Assembly: GCA_016283355.1 (NCBI GenBank)
Contig: JAEEMS010000023.1
Coordinates: 1-64,000 of the forward strand
Reading direction: 5' to 3'
From: Elusimicrobiaceae bacterium
GTDB lineage: Bacteria; Elusimicrobiota; Elusimicrobia; Elusimicrobiales; Elusimicrobiaceae
DNA: 64,000 nt
Both the position numbers and the translations under genes were made by a program. Below are positions 61,644 to 64,000 of this stretch, in pieces; position 1 is the first letter of the stretch, and every line of letters starts with the position of its first letter. The notes beneath the pieces were generated by a model. It ran no database searches. It had not been told where the DNA came from and worked only from the letters and a program-made list of their open reading frames with translations.

Positions 61644-61654
61644 TTTTATCTCCT

Positions 61655-63493
61655 TTAAGCGGCTTTGCCTTTCTTTGTTTTGTTGAGTACACAAACCCAA
61701 TAAACTACTTTACCGTCTTCCCACGTTTTTTTAATACCGTGAAATTCAGTTTCAAATCCCGGAAATAAATTATCCCACGTTTCATTCAAATGTAAAAATT
61801 TCATAATCGGGCTATCTGCCGCCGGGAAACGCTCTCCGGGCATAATAACCGGCACACCCGGCGGATAGGGCAAAATCATTAACACGCTCACACGGCCCGG
61901 CGCATCTTGCAAGCGGACATATTCCGTTTTCCCGTCGGATAAGCCATAATACGCTTTATGCGGCGCCACAGCTTGCTCAGGCAGATGGGTATAAAGTGTG
62001 GCACAACGGCGCATGATGTCATATTTTTTGAGTTGTACGTGCATCTTGCGGCACAAATCCGCCAACCCTATATTCCCATAAATTTCCGGATGTTCTTCAT
62101 ATATTTTCGGAAACCACTTTGAAAGAGGTGCATTGTCCGTATATTCCCATTTAAAATCGTGCAAAATCCGCAAAAGTTCAGCGGTACGCTCCGTACTTAC
62201 GCCGGGCGCGAACAGAAAAAGTAAATTGTAAAATCCGGTCTTTTCCGGCACAACTCCCCGGGCTTGCAAATATTTAGAAACCACACACGCCGGCACCCCA
62301 AAATTCGTCATAGAAGCATCTGGCTCCACCCCCGGAGTCAGCAAGGTTACTTTAAGCGGGTCTAAAATATAATCATCTTCCGGCTTAATATCCATTCCGG
62401 TCCAACGGTCTCCGGGCTTTAACTGCCAATCTGCCGGGTCCAATTCCAATTTTTTAGACGGCTGCCATACTTGGAACCACCATTCTCCGCTGCGATGATA
62501 TCGTTTATGCGCCCGCGATACAGCACGGCGAAAACGCAAAGCCGTATGAAGTGCTTTATTTAAAAGCTCGTACCCACTATCTTTCATGATTTGTGTATTC
62601 ACATCTAGTGAAGCAAACAACGGATAAAACGGCGACGTACTGGCGTGCATTAGATTGGCCTCTACCAATCCTTGCTCATCTAATTTTTCATTTCCTTGCC
62701 GAAAATGCAACATAGATCCTTGGGAAAATGCCAACAATAATTTATGTGTCGATTGACTGGCAAATACCGGCAATCGTCTTTTAGAAGAAGGACTCATCGC
62801 ATAGCGATGTTCGTAGAACGGGTGAAAAGCGCCATAAGCATACCAGGCCTCATCAAACAATAAAAACCGTGCCGAAGGAGCCAACGTGGCCTTTACTTTA
62901 TCCGCGTGGTAAATAAGACCGTCGTAGGTAGAATTAGTTAAAACAGTTAATTGCACCTTAGCCGCTTTCTTGTTAGAAGCCAATTTGCTGGAAGAAATTT
63001 TTGCACGGATAGAGGCAGGCATAAATTGATTAAAATCTACCGGGCCGATAAGCCCGTAAGAGCAAGCTTTTGGGGTCAAATAAATTGGAACGGCCTCATT
63101 CATGATAATTGCGTGCATGATGGACTTATGGCAATTACGCCCCACTAACACCAAATCGCCCGGCGAAACGGTGGCAAAAAACACTATTTTATTAGCGGTA
63201 GAAGTACCATTCAACACAAAGAAAGTGATATCCGCTCCAAAGGCCTCCGCCGCACGTTTTTCCGCCTCAGCCGGCGGTCCCTGGTGCTCTAAAATAGACC
63301 CAAGTTCACCTACACTGCTAGATACATCGGCTAAAAATAGATTATGCCCAAAAAATTCGTAAAAATCACGCCCGGCGGGGCTGTCTTTGAGCCCATGGCC
63401 GCTGGCATGGCCCGGAGTACTCCAAAGGGTATTTTTCTTCCTGGCAAATGATTTAAGTGCCTTATAGAAGGGGGGAAACTCTTTCTCTTTCAT
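61655..63493 (-). CDS. Orn/Lys/Arg decarboxylase (PLP-dependent, fold type I)
   Basis: A 612-aa amino-acid decarboxylase lacking the N-terminal wing domain of inducible E. coli enzymes. Motifs include FFVLNGTSTANKIVF, ARFLLFDEAWYAYGAFHP (Asp contacting PLP) and SQSTHKLLLAFSQGSMLH with the PLP lysine. It produces polyamine precursors or consumes protons; the exact substrate is uncertain. TATAAT (63501-63506), extended by TGC, ends 7 nt before the ATG, with no SD. Confidence 0.9.
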   Translation of the reverse strand: MKEKEFPPFYKALKSFARKKNTLWSTPGHASGHGLKDSPAGRDFYEFFGHNLFLADVSSSVGELGSILEHQGPPAEAEKRAAEAFGADITFFVLNGTSTANKIVFFATVSPGDLVLVGRNCHKSIMHAIIMNEAVPIYLTPKACSYGLIGPVDFNQFMPASIRAKISSSKLASNKKAAKVQLTVLTNSTYDGLIYHADKVKATLAPSARFLLFDEAWYAYGAFHPFYEHRYAMSPSSKRRLPVFASQSTHKLLLAFSQGSMLHFRQGNEKLDEQGLVEANLMHASTSPFYPLFASLDVNTQIMKDSGYELLNKALHTALRFRRAVSRAHKRYHRSGEWWFQVWQPSKKLELDPADWQLKPGDRWTGMDIKPEDDYILDPLKVTLLTPGVEPDASMTNFGVPACVVSKYLQARGVVPEKTGFYNLLFLFAPGVSTERTAELLRILHDFKWEYTDNAPLSKWFPKIYEEHPEIYGNIGLADLCRKMHVQLKKYDIMRRCATLYTHLPEQAVAPHKAYYGLSDGKTEYVRLQDAPGRVSVLMILPYPPGVPVIMPGERFPAADSPIMKFLHLNETWDNLFPGFETEFHGIKKTWEDGKVVYWVCVLNKTKKGKAA

Positions 63494-63500
63494 CTTTTTT

Positions 63501-63509
63501 ATTATAGCA
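63501..63509 (-). promoter_or_regulatory. Extended -10 promoter of the decarboxylase-sirtuin operon
   Basis: TGCTATAAT on the minus strand, 7 nt (AAAAAAG) before the ATG; leaderless or nearly leaderless transcript predicted. Confidence 0.65.
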
Positions 63510-63586
63510 AAGAAAATTCAAGCCAATTGCACTTTTAACCAGATAATTTATACAATAAATTAAACTTATTAAAAAGGAGTTGTGCT

Positions 63587-63886
63587 ATGAAAAAAACTTT
63601 ATTGTGCATGTGCATTGCCAGTGTATTTGTTGCGGCTTGCGCAACCACCGGTACCACCACCACGAGCAATACGGCTCAACCCATAACGTTGGAACAAGCG
63701 TTGCAGAAATCCGCTGAAACGCGCCAACAATTGGAACAGGCCAAACAATCCTACCAAACCGCCAAAGCTGTGGCGGAAGCAGCCGCTAACTCTCAAACCG
63801 TGCAAAACCAAGTTCAAAAACAAATCGACACGGCCAAAACGCAAGTGAAAGCTGAAAGAGATGCCTGGGCTGATTTGCTGAAATAA
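63587..63886 (+). CDS. Small coiled-coil lipoprotein
   Basis: A 99-aa lipoprotein with signal MKKTLLCMCIASVFVAACATTG (lipobox VAAC, lipidated Cys18). The mature protein has a Thr/Ser-rich linker and a single Gln/Ala-rich helix (AQKSAETRQQLEQ-like) that would form a coiled coil, similar in layout to Lpp-like or OprI-like small envelope proteins. SD AAGGAG. Its function as a structural envelope lipoprotein is a guess from architecture. Confidence 0.8.
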   Translation: MKKTLLCMCIASVFVAACATTGTTTTSNTAQPITLEQALQKSAETRQQLEQAKQSYQTAKAVAEAAANSQTVQNQVQKQIDTAKTQVKAERDAWADLLK

Positions 63887-63899
63887 GTAACGCTCAAAT

Positions 63900-63934
63900 A
63901 AAAAATTCCCGGTAAAATTTACCGGGAATTTTTT
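63900..63934 (+). terminator. Terminator after the small lipoprotein (bidirectional)
   Basis: AAAAATTCCCGGTAAA and its complement; a minus-strand gene ends 13 bp beyond. Confidence 0.88.
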
Positions 63935-63946
63935 ATACGGCTCAAA

Positions 63947-64000
63947 CTATTTTACTTCTTTCACAGGCGGCGGGGGAGGATTAATTCCTACACGCGGGCC
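63947..64000 (-). CDS. C-terminal end of a gene entering from the right (partial)
   Basis: The minus strand is open from the window edge for 17 codons and ends at TAG; the encoded tail is GPRVGINPPPPPVKEVK. The Pro run and Lys-rich end suggest the tail of an envelope or TonB-like protein, but too little is visible for any assignment. A terminator shared with the lipoprotein lies just downstream. Confidence 0.5.
   Translation of the reverse strand, partial: GPRVGINPPPPPVKEVK

Overview
The window looks like a chromosomal segment of a strictly anaerobic, Gram-negative bacterium of moderate-to-low GC content. The signs are Kdo transferase and heptosyltransferase-like enzymes (an LPS outer membrane), LolA- and MMPL-type envelope transport, rubrerythrin with a Fur/PerR regulator, a FeoA-FeoB fusion, a 2[4Fe-4S] ferredoxin and a PPi-dependent phosphofructokinase. 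The gene mix and protein style suggest a host- or gut-associated Elusimicrobiota member. That placement is an inference; a GroEL, Pgk or Kdo transferase tree would settle it. There are no insertion sequences, phage genes or CRISPR arrays.

Layout. 1-1076: 3'-truncated gene for a secreted protein (minus). 1.2-13.3 kb: a 15-gene, translationally coupled minus-strand operon resembling aryl-polyene/flexirubin-type lipid clusters: two ketoacyl synthases plus a Cys-less partner, two ACPs, two hot-dog dehydratase-like proteins, thioesterase, AMP ligase, two acyltransferases, GT2-DUF2062, LolA, MMPL exporter and a lipoprotein. A FabG-type reductase (13.4-14.2 kb) and a divergent methyltransferase-MFS pair flank it. 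16.7-25.2 kb: a secreted protein, the rubrerythrin/PerR pair, HI0933-type flavoprotein, membrane proteins, AsmA and a Cys-rich secreted protein. 25.3-28.1 kb: Kdo transferase and a long GT9 protein. 28.2-34 kb: a double PC4-like protein, Ser/Thr kinase plus PP2C phosphatase, and groESL under a CIRCE-like operator. 34.2-39.1 kb: two secreted trypsin-fold candidates around yccA-like, pgk, secG and tRNA-Leu. 39.2-43.7 kb: two EamA transporters, HAD hydrolase, cyclodeaminase-like protein and an unknown. 43.8-51.9 kb: GYF_2 protein, pepT, LEA14-like lipoprotein, feoAB, ferredoxin and a secreted ankyrin protein. 52-64 kb: FGGY kinase, RecB-like Fe-S nuclease, tRNA-Arg, GT9, PPi-PFK, orphan N6-adenine methylase, DUF805, HD protein, sirtuin plus PLP decarboxylase, and a small lipoprotein.

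The most unusual signals are non-coding and regulatory. A 16-bp element (TAGGTCTTTTGGCCCT) lies directly upstream of three genes for exported proteins, and a close variant lies upstream of a fourth. In three of these four places it occurs in arrays phased every 23-24 bp, and in the clearest case it abuts a -35 box. One of these genes encodes a predicted chymotrypsin-fold protease with a Cys nucleophile and a GQCG motif like viral 3C proteases; another encodes a trypsin-fold protein with all three catalytic positions replaced. At least eight genes have a -10 box 6-8 nt before the start codon and no Shine-Dalgarno sequence, pointing to leaderless transcription alongside SD-led genes.
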